Part shown: positions 26,365 through 35,376 of the stretch, one piece after another
How positions within the stretch are numbered: position 1 is the first letter of the stretch
How the letters are laid out: the number at the start of each line of letters is the position of its first letter
Assembly (NCBI GenBank): GCA_030627905.1
Contig: DAOVRZ010000025.1
Coordinates: forward strand, 1-52,209
Origin: JAGMES01 sp023128035
GTDB lineage: Bacteria; Bacillota; Halanaerobiia; DY22613
Length of the DNA: 52,209 nucleotides
Direction: 5' to 3'
Notes under the pieces: model-generated
Databases searched by the model: none
What the model was told of the DNA's origin: nothing
What the model saw: only the letters and a program-made list of their open reading frames with translations
Program-made: the position numbers and the translations under genes

Positions 26365-27486
26365 TTGAAATCCACACTAAACAGCGAAGAGGCAATAAAG
26401 AGATGGCTTCCAAAGATTATAGAATTGAATTTGAAATGCAAACCACAATTGATAATGTTACATATCATATATGGCTATCAATTCATTTGGGTAAGGGATG
26501 ATGGAAAAGGTGCAAGGATTGTTGGAGAATGGCTTAAAGTAAAAATAGATGGTAAGAATCAAAAATATAATCAATATATTAAAAGGACAGAAGATAGTTC
26601 ATTTTATAAAACATCGGAAACGGGAAGATGCATCAATAAAATTGTGATTGAACCAAACGGATTAATTATAAATAAATTAAAAGCGTTTGATTCATTATTT
26701 TACCATGAAATTGTAAATAAAATTAATAATTTAAGTGTTCATATTGAAAGTCATCTTGATGCAAGTACACCGTACGTGCCTGTCCTTTTTAATCGTACAG
26801 ATAAGGAAATTTTAGAGATTGAAAATAGTGCAAATATTCCAAGAGCACTATATCATCTTAAAAAACAATTTCCTGACAAGTATGAACTGCTAATAGATTC
26901 TTTTATGCAACTCTTTCCACAAGTTACTGATATTGCTGTAGAAGAATTAACACTTGAGCATGGTGCTGGAACAAATATTCCTCAAGATTTACCTTATAAA
27001 GTGACAAATCAGTTTTATGTTCTTTATATTACTGATAAAAATTTAAATCAACCTATAAATTTTGAAAGTATGTCTGATGGAGCTAAAAGAGTATTTTTGC
27101 TTTTAGTGTGTATATTTTTGGCAGATATAAATGGATTATCACTCATAGCGATTGAAGAACCTGAAAACTCAATTCATCCTAGTTTGTTACAAAGTTACTT
27201 ACGTGTTATATCTCAATTGCTTGGGGATTGTAAAGTTATTATCACAAGTCATTCACCATATATCCTTCAATATCTTGAGCCAACCACTATTTATATAGGA
27301 TTACCAGGTTCAAAAGGGATTGCTAAGTTTTCTAAAGTACGTAAATCTATGCAGAAAACGTTATTCAATGATGCAAGTAGTGTCAATATGTCTGTAGGTG
27401 ATTATATTTTTGAACTGTTAAGTGGTTCCGAGAATGAGATTGAAGAGTTAAGCAGATTTCTGGAGGATGAAGTGGTAAGGTCTTGA
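26365..27486 (+). pseudogene. AAA/OLD-type ATPase lacking its N-terminus
   Basis: The open frame gives 373 residues of an SMC-like AAA ATPase as found in anti-phage systems. The C-terminal half is well preserved: FESMSDGAKRVFLLL (ABC-signature-like), Walker B SLIAIEEPENSIHPSLL and the switch ITSHSPYILQYL. The N-terminal P-loop that should open the protein is missing: the frame begins after a TAA at 26356, the only start is an unsupported TTG at 26365, and no GxxGxGKS occurs. Without Walker A it cannot bind ATP normally. Its partner in such systems is usually a nuclease, and a nuclease-like gene follows at 27833. Confidence 0.65.
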
Positions 27487-27599
27487 CTTTTGGTAAAATA
27501 TATTTAGAACGTTGACAAGATAATTTTTTTTTGAAACTTTAGGTAAGAAGTTTATAAGTGTTAGTAATGTAAATCTAATTGAGATAAAAAAACAATAGT

Positions 27600-27840
27600 A
27601 GATTTTGGCGAAAAGAAGGTTTTAACTCCATGTAATCAAGGTTTTTCACAAGCACAGAGAAAATAGATAATTATAGTTTGGTCTAATCAAAATTGGCAAT
27701 TAGAACTTAGTTCAGATGAAAATGGTAAATTAGTCCCTGAAAGTGAAGAAAAATTTAAACAGTGGATTAAGGTTGGTGGTAAATATCCTGAATGGGCTCT
27801 TTGGAATTCAAATAGTGATATTTTGTTAGAAAATGCATGA
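27600..27840 (+). pseudogene. Broken small gene of unknown family
   Basis: One frame reads VLTPCNQGFSQAQRK, then a TAG, then IIIVWSNQNWQLELSSDENG, GKLVPESEEKFKQWIKVGGK and YPEWALWNSNSDILLENA, ending TGA at 27840. The last codons overlap the start of the nuclease-like gene at 27833, as in a coupled operon. Not recognised. The internal stop and missing start suggest decay. Confidence 0.4.
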
Positions 27841-28540
27841 ACACAAAGAGCATTCAGCTCAAATGGAAAGACAAATTGCTGAGTTATTTCAAAAGGCTGG
27901 ATTTAATGCAATTCCTAGCTATGAGTATTCTTTTAAAATAGGTGATGAGATTAAGGATGGAGAGATTGATGTTTTAGCTTATAAAGATCAGACTTTATTT
28001 GTTATTCAGTTAAAAACTACTCATGCCCGTGCAAATGTAAGAGATATTTTTAATCATGTAGAATATGCTCTAAAGAAAGCAGGAGATCAGTTGAGTCGAG
28101 ATACTATCTATTTAGATGCTGAAGAACATTTTGAGGAATATAAAGAACTACTTAATATAGATTGTACATTTGAAGAGTTAGAAGTTTACCCTTTAGCCGT
28201 TTCTACTTCTTTTGAGGGAAATTATACATTGATAGATGATCGTTTTAGAAAGATCAGTTTATTTGAGTTAGGTCTTATTTTGATGAATGGAAAAGGGGCT
28301 TTCTTTAGCTTAAAAGATTTTATGTCTATGGAAGATTGTTTTAAATTACTCAATATGACTTTAGGAGGTAATATTGAAGTCGGACAGGAGTTTTTTAACA
28401 AGTCACTAGAAGATAATGAAGAACAAGTTGTAGCAGCTATGGAAGGATATAATTTATGGTCAAATGGGAAGGAGTGTACTTCTCAAGATTTAATTGATGC
28501 TATAGAGAAAAACAAAGTATGGGATCAGCTTGAAGAGTGA
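27833..28540 (+). CDS. PD-(D/E)XK-like nuclease-fold protein
   Basis: A 235-residue protein. After an N-terminal helix (MERQIAELFQKAGFNAIP) comes GEIDVLAYKDQTLFVIQLKT (about residues 42-62), which matches the E/D...(E/Q)xK core of restriction-endonuclease-like and NERD-type nucleases; the site would be Glu, Asp and the QLK lysine. The C-terminal 100 residues are acidic and helical with no known motif. The frame is intact, but no clear ribosome site is seen before ATG 27833, which overlaps the preceding relic. In a region with ATPase and hsdR relics it is probably a surviving piece of a defence locus. Specific activity unknown. Confidence 0.55.
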   Translation: MHEHKEHSAQMERQIAELFQKAGFNAIPSYEYSFKIGDEIKDGEIDVLAYKDQTLFVIQLKTTHARANVRDIFNHVEYALKKAGDQLSRDTIYLDAEEHFEEYKELLNIDCTFEELEVYPLAVSTSFEGNYTLIDDRFRKISLFELGLILMNGKGAFFSLKDFMSMEDCFKLLNMTLGGNIEVGQEFFNKSLEDNEEQVVAAMEGYNLWSNGKECTSQDLIDAIEKNKVWDQLEE

Positions 28541-28667
28541 GAAATTGAAATTTGGAATGGAGAGTTAAAAGTGAATAATTTATCACTTAGTTTTATTGAA
28601 GGAAGTATGAAAGCTTTGTAACTCTTGTTCATAGATGTAATTATAAAAATTTATTGAGGAGTGAAAA

Positions 28668-29092
28668 GATGGCAAGAAAAGTTTCAAATATTTGTTGCCT
28701 GATTTATCTCTGTGTAACTTGTTGGACAACAAAGATAATCCTGAGAGTCGGATGGTTTTCTCTATCTATCCAACCATGATGAATGCGATTGACGATACTA
28801 AGCGAACTAACGGAAGTAGGTTATTTACACCAGCTCATTTTGACCTGATTTGGACAAGAATACATACGAAATATTTGATCTTGAAAACAATGTGCCAACC
28901 TTTGCATATGAACTGTACGAAGCAGTGGAAGAGAAGTGCCTTGTACTCTACAATACAGTTGAGGTAAAACAAAAGTTTCTTGAAGAAGGCGTTCATTATG
29001 ATCAATTGAGTGATGAAGATAAAGCAAAGTATGAGGAAACCTTGGAAGACTTACTTTGGAACAAATTAGGTAGCAAAGATGACTATATTTGA
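28668..29092 (+). pseudogene. hsdR: Type I restriction subunit R (hsdR) relic
   Basis: The first part (frame of 28692) reads LPDLSLCNLLDNKDNPESRM, then FSIYPTMMNAIDDTK and GSRLFTPAHFDLI, the helicase stretch leading into the DEAH box of HsdR. At about 28848 the sequence jumps to another frame and continues DKNTYEIFDLENNVPTFAYE, then YNTVEVKQKFLEEGVHYDQL, a later part of the same protein. The DEAH box and the following SAT-like motif (about 35-40 residues) are gone. A protein of about 900-1,100 residues is reduced to 140 codons in two frames. Confidence 0.8.
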
Positions 29093-29219
29093 GAGACATC
29101 CATTTAATCGGTATGGCAGCATTGTGAGATTATTTGAGAATAAAAAAGAGATTGCTCGTAGATTGATTAATAAAGTTAAAGAAATAAATAGTAATGCCCT
29201 TGATTTACAAGGAGCTTAG
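29079..29219 (+). CDS. Possible 46-residue small protein or relic
   Basis: ATG 29079, overlapping the end of the hsdR relic, reads MTIFERHPFNRYGSIVRLFE and ends LDLQGA. After the stop the same frame continues DLVFENHEILW, so this may be the start of a longer broken gene. No family recognised and no clear ribosome site. Confidence 0.3.
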   Translation: MTIFERHPFNRYGSIVRLFENKKEIARRLINKVKEINSNALDLQGA

Positions 29220-29310
29220 GATTTAGTATTTGAAAATCACGAGATTTTGTGGTAGTGAATAAAGTGTGTTGTGTTTTCTTTAAAGGCAAAAACTTTAAGT
29301 ATAACCAAAG

Positions 29311-29343
29311 AAAAGGAAATTCCATCAGGAATTTTCTTTTTCA
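29311..29343 (+). terminator. Terminator closing the defence-relic region
   Basis: AAAGGAAATTCC pairs with GGAATTTTCTTT across ATCA, followed by T-rich sequence. Confidence 0.6.
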
Positions 29344-29431
29344 TTTTAATCATTGAGATATTAAGATCAACATCATAATCTCTCTAACTAAAAAATTTAC
29401 ACTTCATCATATCGTAATTGTTGTCTATCTA

Positions 29432-29440
29432 TGGTATAAT
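29432..29440 (+). promoter_or_regulatory. Extended -10 promoter of the secreted 924-residue protein
   Basis: TGGTATAAT is an extended -10 element. No good -35 is seen at the usual distance. It lies 57 bases before the start codon. Confidence 0.5.
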
Positions 29441-29496
29441 ATAGACGGAAAAAGACAAACTCAATTAAACTGTAGAAATTTGAAGGAGGAACAAGA

Positions 29497-32271
29497 ATGA
29501 AAAAAACAATAGTATTAGCAATCTTTTTTGCATTAATGCTAGGAAGCACAGCATTAGCAGTAGAAGCGGACATCTTAGATTTTTATGAGGCAAATACAGT
29601 GTATCATTATGATTTAGATGGTGATGGCAACCTAGATACAATAAAGTTTCAGTGCAACAAAATAGATACCTCTATACTTCATATTAATGATAATGTTTTT
29701 TATTATCATCATATCAGACCAGAGATATTCATTCCTGGCTTTAAAATTGTAGATATAGATACATCTGATACATATAAAGAAATAGTTATCGGTTATACGG
29801 TTCTAACTCATAAACATAAAAATGATAATAGAATTACTTTTTATCGGTATACTGGAGAAGAAGGTAATGCTATTGATGGGATTACTGGAGATATTCATTC
29901 TATTGGAGACAAAGTTACAATTAATGGTGATGGTGTTATAGTAACAACTGTAAACGCGAGTTATGTTAAAAATGCTAGCTATCTTATTTCTTATAATGTT
30001 TATCAAAATAGACATATGAATCAAATTTCAAGAAATGATATTTATTATTATCAAAACTCTATGAAGGCATCCACTCAAAGAGATTTGCAGTTTCACAATG
30101 CCATAGATTCTAAAGAATATGTAGTCTTTCAAAGTGGTCAGGAATTGACTATTTTGGGACAATTATATAGCTGGATTTGGGTACAAGTTGGAGAGAATAC
30201 TTATTGGTTAAAGGGGAATGAACTTGAGGGCGCTTTCTTATACCATGAAAATACAGATACTCATTCTTCAAATGATAAGTCTGAATTTCTTAACTTTATA
30301 GGAAAATCACCGGATGATGTTATTAGAGAATTTGGAAACCCTGATTCTAAGGAAGACAATGGTGGCAATTTGGTTTTATTCTATGAGGACTATGGTGTGA
30401 TATTTATTAAACAGGCAAATGCTGCGAATCCTGATGTTATTAATGGTATATCCATTACAGAAGGTGCTTTGTTGGATATAGTAATAGGAGAAACTTTTGC
30501 CATACCAGAAGATTTTTCAGTAAAAGTGGATGGGCAAATCGCTGAACTAAAGGGATATATATCTGGATATGAAGTGGTTTGTTATGTTATTGATTCTATT
30601 ATGTATAATGTAACGGTTTTTAATCATGAATTTACTGAATCCGGGCCAACTAGAACAAGCCTAACAGATGATCAGATTACCACAATAGCAACGGATCTCA
30701 TTAGATGTTTTGGTCTGTTTAGTGAGCAAAATCTAATTTTAGACAGTAATGCAGCAGAGGTTTTTGCAGAATACCTAATTACTTATAATAATACTCAACA
30801 TATTATTGATAATTACATTCCTTTCATGGATAATCTTATTCCATATGAGTTGACTGTAATTAATGATGGAAAAATAGATGCAAGATACGTAGAGGCACTT
30901 GGGGAAGCAGTTTTTGGAATTGATATTAATTCTTCTCGAAAAGAATATCAGATTCATTTAGCTGATCCTGGCATGGTAGGTATAGTTCTCAAAAATTTAA
31001 ATAAAGTAAATGGTCAATATCGGACTACATTTGACTTGTATGATGAAATAGGACAGTTATTTTTGACGTTGGAAATGGATTTAAGACTAACTAATGAAGG
31101 TTATACAAGAGTAGAATATGTTTCAACAAAAAGAGTTAATATAGGGTCAAACTCAGGAGATGTTTCTGGTTTATTGAATTCTTATGATGAAATTTACTCC
31201 CAATCAGATCTTATGGGTTGTATAGATTATTTTGATTCAAAATATAATCTTTTCACTAGAGAAGAAAGAACTAACTTTGCTGAAAAAATATCTCTAGAAA
31301 TTATCAAAAGAGGCTATGAATATGGAATTATTCCATATGCTATAAGACCTGCAAGCATACCTGCACCACTTACAATAGATTATGTTAATTCTCTTTATCG
31401 AGATATCTATGACGGAACGACAAATACTTTAAGCTTAGGATTACTTGAAGATCAGGTAAAAGAGGCAATTACGAAAGTAAATCGAGATGAAGTATTTATG
31501 GTTGTAAAATCATATTTTGTTATGGCAGATGTGTTTGAAGATTCAGGATTTGCAGTTGCAATACATCCTGATGTTTATAAAAAGATTGAAAGAGCACTTG
31601 ACATAACGTTTGTAAGGGTTTCTGACTACTTACCAATTACTTATAGTACTGAACTTGGAGAACGAGTAGAGGGTATTGATCTTATAGCAAGACCACGAGA
31701 AGTTGTCACTGTATCGGATACCAGTTGGAGTTCAAATGAAACATATCCAGAAGTTTTGGTTGAGAGTGTTGATAAACTTAAGTTGTTAGAAGGTGCTTGG
31801 AAAACAAATGTTTATGTACCAGTGAAGATAGAAGATGAATCTCAAAATACAACCAATAACGGTTTAAGTAAATATACAGCTGAAAATATTAATGGAACAC
31901 AGGTTAATTATGCAGAGTATTCAGCAGTTATAGTTCCTATGTATAATGGAATTAACAACAATAAACTAACCCCTTATACTACTAATGTAGGGGCAAACCA
32001 ATTTACAGATGTTACTTTCGCAGTATTTGGCAGCATAGGCAGTCTTAAAATTTTCCATACTAATCATGGTATGAACGAAGAATATACAATAACACGTGTT
32101 GGTGATATAGAAAATTCATTAGTAACCATTAAAACTCAATTCCCAACGGATTTTGCTAATATAATTGTTCGCGGTTTTGTAAAAAATGCTAATGGTGAAT
32201 ATGAATCTATTGAATTTTCAATGGATGATATGCGAGATTTAACTGAGTATAAACCTATTATGATTAAATAG
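29497..32271 (+). CDS. Large secreted protein of unknown function
   Basis: A 924-residue protein behind GGAGGA. Residues 1-21 form a clean signal peptide (MKKTIVLAIFFALMLGSTAL). DLDGDGNLD at residues 39-47 is a calcium-loop motif of the FG-GAP/dockerin type. Around 205-245 (VFQSGQELTILGQLYSWIWV) is an SH3-like segment as in cell-wall-binding proteins. FIGKSPDDVIREFGNPDSKE at about 265-285 resembles the SmpA-like start of a small repeat domain. The C-terminal 160 residues look beta-rich. No transmembrane anchor or LPXTG is present, so it is probably released or wall-associated. It is a single-gene unit with its own promoter and a strong terminator. I do not recognise the full architecture. Confidence 0.6.
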   Translation: MKKTIVLAIFFALMLGSTALAVEADILDFYEANTVYHYDLDGDGNLDTIKFQCNKIDTSILHINDNVFYYHHIRPEIFIPGFKIVDIDTSDTYKEIVIGYTVLTHKHKNDNRITFYRYTGEEGNAIDGITGDIHSIGDKVTINGDGVIVTTVNASYVKNASYLISYNVYQNRHMNQISRNDIYYYQNSMKASTQRDLQFHNAIDSKEYVVFQSGQELTILGQLYSWIWVQVGENTYWLKGNELEGAFLYHENTDTHSSNDKSEFLNFIGKSPDDVIREFGNPDSKEDNGGNLVLFYEDYGVIFIKQANAANPDVINGISITEGALLDIVIGETFAIPEDFSVKVDGQIAELKGYISGYEVVCYVIDSIMYNVTVFNHEFTESGPTRTSLTDDQITTIATDLIRCFGLFSEQNLILDSNAAEVFAEYLITYNNTQHIIDNYIPFMDNLIPYELTVINDGKIDARYVEALGEAVFGIDINSSRKEYQIHLADPGMVGIVLKNLNKVNGQYRTTFDLYDEIGQLFLTLEMDLRLTNEGYTRVEYVSTKRVNIGSNSGDVSGLLNSYDEIYSQSDLMGCIDYFDSKYNLFTREERTNFAEKISLEIIKRGYEYGIIPYAIRPASIPAPLTIDYVNSLYRDIYDGTTNTLSLGLLEDQVKEAITKVNRDEVFMVVKSYFVMADVFEDSGFAVAIHPDVYKKIERALDITFVRVSDYLPITYSTELGERVEGIDLIARPREVVTVSDTSWSSNETYPEVLVESVDKLKLLEGAWKTNVYVPVKIEDESQNTTNNGLSKYTAENINGTQVNYAEYSAVIVPMYNGINNNKLTPYTTNVGANQFTDVTFAVFGSIGSLKIFHTNHGMNEEYTITRVGDIENSLVTIKTQFPTDFANIIVRGFVKNANGEYESIEFSMDDMRDLTEYKPIMIK

Positions 32272-32281
32272 TAATCTTTAT

Positions 32282-32318
32282 ATAGGACTTCTAGTTATTT
32301 ATTAACTAGAAGTCCTAT
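32282..32318 (+). terminator. Strong hairpin after the secreted protein gene
   Basis: ATAGGACTTCTAGTTA pairs perfectly with TAACTAGAAGTCCTAT across a five-base loop. The following tract is TTGG, so termination may need more than the hairpin. Confidence 0.75.
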
Positions 32319-32393
32319 TTGGATTTGATATTTAGAAGATAAGTATTACCCGATAAGGTTGCCTTAGTGAATTGGTTGTTAATCTGAATTATT

Positions 32394-32436
32394 AAAAGCC
32401 GCCGATATTCCTCTAAGGAATCATCGGCTTTTCTTT
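32394..32436 (+). terminator. Second terminator
   Basis: AAAAGCCGCCGATATTCC pairs with GGAATCATCGGCTTTT across a short loop, followed by CTTTTG. It lies just before the TetR-type gene and may be the end of a lost transcript. Confidence 0.75.
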
Positions 32437-32488
32437 TGCCTACTATTGACAAAAAGAAATAACTAAACAGAAGATCATTGACGTAGCC

Positions 32489-33031
32489 TTGAAATTATTT
32501 AATACATATGGTATTGATGCGACTACTATGGAACAGATAGCTAAAGAAGTAGATATTGCCAAGGGAACTTTATACAATTATTTCCCGGTCAAAGAAGCAA
32601 TCATTAGTGCATATATTCAACAGTCTTTCAAAGAAAATGATTCAGAAAGAATCTTGCAGTTCCAGAAGATGCCTAATAGCAGAGCACGCATGATTCTAAT
32701 TTTTAGTATTTTACTTGAAGGAGTGGAAAGGCAAAAAGAACTCTTCGAAAAATATCTTGTGTATCAGATGCAGCGTATGGTTTCTTTTCAGAAGGACGAA
32801 AGTGAGAAAAGTGGATTGTCTTTGCTAGGAAGTAAAATAATCGAGCTCGGACAAAAAAGTGCCGAAATCAGGACAGATTTGTCACTCATTATACTGACAG
32901 ACCTATTTGAGTTTTCTTTTATTGAAGTAGTGAAACAGTTTTACATGGAACCAGAAAAATTCATAGCTAGTGAAGCTATTGAGAGTTGTGTGGATCTTTT
33001 TATTAATGGCGTCAATCCAAAGAAATTATAG
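32489..33031 (+). CDS. TetR/AcrR-family regulator with an uncertain start
   Basis: The frame covers a TetR-type DNA-binding domain: LKLFNTYGIDATTMEQIAKE then VDIAKGTLYNYFPVKEAIIS, and a helical ligand domain of normal length. The homologous first helix (KEITKQKIIDVA) is encoded upstream of TTG 32489, but that stretch begins straight after a TGA with no ATG, GTG or TTG. Starting at TTG 32489 would cut helix 1. So either a rare start codon (ATT/ATA) is used or the start has been lost. GGAGG at its end serves the hydrolase relic downstream. Confidence 0.65.
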   Translation: MKLFNTYGIDATTMEQIAKEVDIAKGTLYNYFPVKEAIISAYIQQSFKENDSERILQFQKMPNSRARMILIFSILLEGVERQKELFEKYLVYQMQRMVSFQKDESEKSGLSLLGSKIIELGQKSAEIRTDLSLIILTDLFEFSFIEVVKQFYMEPEKFIASEAIESCVDLFINGVNPKKL

Positions 33032-33044
33032 GAGGTTAAAGAAA

Positions 33045-33404
33045 ATGCCAAGTTTGTTAAAGGTACTGGTGTAAGTACATTATTGTTTGAGTATCGTTTA
33101 GCCCCTGAACATCCTTATCCTGCTGCTCTAGAGGATTCAGTGGCAGCTTATCGAAGGTATTGCACCTTTAGATATCATGATTGTTGGAGAATCTGCTGGT
33201 GGAGGTTTGTGTTTAGCTACTTTACTTGCTCTTAGGGATCAAGAGATTCCTCTTCCTGTAGCAGCAGTGGCAATCTCTCCTTGGACCGATCTTAAGTGTA
33301 CTGGGGAGTCTTATAAAACTAAGGCTAAGGTCTGTTTATCCCCTGAAGGGTTGGAAGCAATGGATGAAATTTGTGCTTTTATAAAAACACATCTCAATAA
33401 GTAA
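33045..33404 (+). pseudogene. Alpha/beta hydrolase (HSL-type esterase) relic
   Basis: Pieces read in shifted frames: KGTGVSTLLFEYRLAPEHPY, PAALEDSVAAYRRY, then IMIVGESAGGGLCLATLLAL with the nucleophile motif GESAGG, then AISPWTDLKCTGESY. The oxyanion HGGG region is absent, and after LSPEG the sequence jumps to the C-terminal MDEICAFIKTHLNK; the catalytic Asp and His are missing. Frameshifts plus two deletions: dead. It follows the regulator by 13 bases, so the TetR protein may once have controlled it. Confidence 0.8.
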
Positions 33405-33416
33405 ATTGTAATGATA

Positions 33417-33442
33417 AACCGGCAGACTAACCTGTCGGTTTA
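33417..33442 (+). terminator. Weak terminator after the hydrolase relic
   Basis: AAACCGGCAG pairs with CTGTCGGTTT with one mismatch; no T run follows. Confidence 0.45.
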
Positions 33443-33557
33443 AACAAATTAGCAAAAATGTATGCGTTAGGGGGATAAATAGGATGAAAGAAAAGCCCTA
33501 TTAAGAGAGCTTTTTCAAACAGAGAATGAATGTTATGTAGATTTTAATAGAAAGATC

Positions 33558-33587
33558 AAAGACATTGAGTATTACTCAATGTCTTTT
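33558..33587. terminator. Bidirectional terminator
   Basis: AAAGACATTGAGTA pairs with TACTCAATGTCTTT across a very short loop, with T-rich tails on both sides. It serves the minus-strand gene that ends at 33617. Confidence 0.75.
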
Positions 33588-33616
33588 GCTTATTGATATG
33601 GGTTATTGTAAGCATT

Positions 33617-34708
33617 CTAATAAATATTTTCATATTCTAATGTTTTCTCGGCTTCTTGAACTAGTTCTTGAATGAGTTTTTTTACAGATACGATCTTCTT
33701 CAATTTGTATGCATTTGTCCCAACAAAAATTAACCCATTTTCTATATCTCCTTTCACTGATTTAATTAAGGCATCTGAGATACAAAAAGGTGTATTAGCT
33801 GGATTGCAAGTTTTCAGGCAATTATAGCAATAATCGATTTTACTATCTTTGTTTTCTAATGATTTTAAAAATTGATTTCGAATTGCTCTCCCTGGCATTC
33901 CAACTGGACTTTTAATAAGTTGAATATCTGCTTCTTTTGAAGAGATATATGCTTTTTTAAAGTTAAGATCAGCATCACATTCATGAGTTGTCACAAATCT
34001 TGTTGACATTTGTACACCTGATGCTCCGATTTTGAGATATTTTGCAATATCATTTCCATCGTAAATGCCTCCTGCAGCGATGATGGGAATTTTTTTTTGA
34101 TGAATTTCTTCATAAGGCTTTATTATCTGCAATACTTCCTTGACAATTTTAGCTAGATTAGGGAATGAATTTGACTGTAATTCTTCTAATGAAAAACCCA
34201 AATGCCCGCCTGCTTTTGGACCTTCAACTATGATAGCATCTGGTAAATAACTATATTTTCGATCCCATAATTTTGTGATTACTGATGCTGCTTTAGCAGA
34301 AGAGACAATAGGGATAATTTTGGTTTTGGAACCTTTAACTAGTTTAGGTAAATTTTTTGGAACTCCTGCACCTGATATAATTAAATCAATCTTCTCTTTA
34401 ATCGCTGCCATAACCATATCGTTAAAATTATTTATTGCAACTAAAAAATTAACGCCTATTACCCCTTTAGGACTCAATGCTCTGGTTTTTCTTATTTCTT
34501 TGATCAGACCCCTGATATTAGCAGAATCATTATTGGTTTTAAAATCATCTTCTTCAAATCCAATTTGAACCCCTGAAATGACACCTATACATCCTTCGTT
34601 GGCCACTGCAGATGCTAATCTTGAACGAGATACCCCAATTCCCATACCACCTTGAATAATCGGAATTTTAACGATTAATTCGCCTATTTTTAAAGGGGAT
34701 AATTTCAT
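33617..34708 (-). CDS. Nitronate monooxygenase / FabK-like flavoprotein, paralogue 1
   Basis: A 363-residue FMN TIM-barrel protein of the NMO/2-nitropropane dioxygenase family. Motifs: IPIIQGGMGIGVS, LVAINN, ISGAGVPKNLP, the catalytic-histidine stretch EGPKAGGHLGF, IPIIAAGGIYDG and GASGVQMSTRFV for the FMN phosphate. Near the C-terminus CYNCLKTC plus CI forms a four-cysteine motif also present in paralogue 2. I start at minus-strand ATG 34708, after AAAAAGGAG; a longer frame to 34879 has no such support. It may oxidise nitronates or act as an enoyl reductase. Confidence 0.85.
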   Translation of the reverse strand: MKLSPLKIGELIVKIPIIQGGMGIGVSRSRLASAVANEGCIGVISGVQIGFEEDDFKTNNDSANIRGLIKEIRKTRALSPKGVIGVNFLVAINNFNDMVMAAIKEKIDLIISGAGVPKNLPKLVKGSKTKIIPIVSSAKAASVITKLWDRKYSYLPDAIIVEGPKAGGHLGFSLEELQSNSFPNLAKIVKEVLQIIKPYEEIHQKKIPIIAAGGIYDGNDIAKYLKIGASGVQMSTRFVTTHECDADLNFKKAYISSKEADIQLIKSPVGMPGRAIRNQFLKSLENKDSKIDYCYNCLKTCNPANTPFCISDALIKSVKGDIENGLIFVGTNAYKLKKIVSVKKLIQELVQEAEKTLEYENIY

Positions 34709-34719
34709 TGTATCGACTC

Positions 34720-34739
34720 CTTTTTGTGGGTTAATCATT
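34720..34739. repeat. Copy 2 of the dispersed motif
   Basis: CTTTTTGTGGGTTAATCATT differs by one base from the motif at 108-126 and in the inverted repeat at 35543-35613. On the minus strand it lies just before, and touches, the ribosome site of the monooxygenase gene. Confidence 0.45.
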
Positions 34740-34979
34740 AATACTAGTATATACATTTTAAAGCGTTTGCATACCAAAAGGTGGTAATAAATAGTTAATT
34801 TTAATTTCACGAATTTTATATAGGTATTATTTTGTCGAGTAAAGCATTTAATACATTTATTCTTGTGAACAATGACCAAATTCAGAGCAAGGATACAAAT
34901 ATTCTGAAAATTCTAAAGGTTTTAATTAATCATATTAATTAGTAAATTAATTTTTTTAATATTTTCTTTAAAAAAAGTG
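34740..34979. other. Divergent intergenic region
   Basis: AT-rich region between the minus-strand monooxygenase start and the plus-strand microprotein promoter. It should contain the monooxygenase promoter; I see no convincing motif for it. Confidence 0.35.
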
Positions 34980-35008
34980 TTGACAATATATCGACTCTGG
35001 AATATAAT
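34980..35008 (+). promoter_or_regulatory. Promoter of the microprotein unit
   Basis: TTGACA (34980-34985), 17-base spacer, TATAAT (35003-35008): an exact consensus sigma-A promoter, among the best in the window. Confidence 0.8.
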
Positions 35009-35113
35009 AATGCCATAGAATAAAGAAAATAAAGGAATTCAAACGACAATATAACATTTTATCGTACTAAAGTATCAGGCAATTTTCTTTTATAACCTCG
35101 GGAGGTGAGTTTG

Positions 35114-35209
35114 ATGACATTTATTGAGCATGATGTGGTTAAGATGATTGTGAAGGAAAAAATAGTGAAGGCCGAGGAATTGAGAAGAGCTTTTAAATTT
35201 AAAAAGTAA
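35114..35209 (+). CDS. Microprotein 1 (31 residues)
   Basis: ATG 35114 follows GGGAGGTGA by five bases. The product MTFIEHDVVKMIVKEKIVKA plus EELRRAFKFKK is basic (net about +4) and should form an amphipathic helix. No signal peptide or membrane segment. Its stop TAA overlaps an ATG (TAATG at 35207) that opens a five-codon frame. No family recognised. First gene of a unit with consensus promoter and terminator. Confidence 0.6.
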   Translation: MTFIEHDVVKMIVKEKIVKAEELRRAFKFKK

Positions 35210-35269
35210 TGACCAGAGTAGAATGAAAAGAGAAGTGGGTCGACATCTAAGGAACAAGGAGGAGATAGT

Positions 35270-35371
35270 ATGATGTTAGATCTACAGATGAAAATAAATC
35301 GGGAGTATTCTAAAAATGAAAAACTTCAACAACGTTGGGAAAGTAATATTCTAAATTTGATAAAGGAGTGA
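35270..35371 (+). CDS. Microprotein 2 (33 residues)
   Basis: ATG 35270 follows AAGGAGGAG by five bases. The product MMLDLQMKINREYSKNEKLQ plus QRWESNILNLIKE is charged and helix-prone, with one tryptophan. Its N-terminal pattern (hydrophobic-acidic-L, then polar, basic residues) loosely resembles microprotein 3, so they may be distant paralogues. A 16-codon frame (35223-35273) overlaps its start as ATGATG. No family recognised. Confidence 0.6.
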   Translation: MMLDLQMKINREYSKNEKLQQRWESNILNLIKE

Positions 35372-35376
35372 ATAAT

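Noticed and set aside
33480..33560. Possible relic of a DNA alkylation repair protein (ALLRELFQTENECYVDFNRK)
   Set aside because: Only about 20 codons resemble the family start, with a frame change; too short to support.
34709..34879. N-terminal extension of the minus-strand monooxygenase
   Set aside because: The paralogue starts at the equivalent of ATG 34708, which has AAGGAG upstream; the extension has no ribosome site and unrelated composition.
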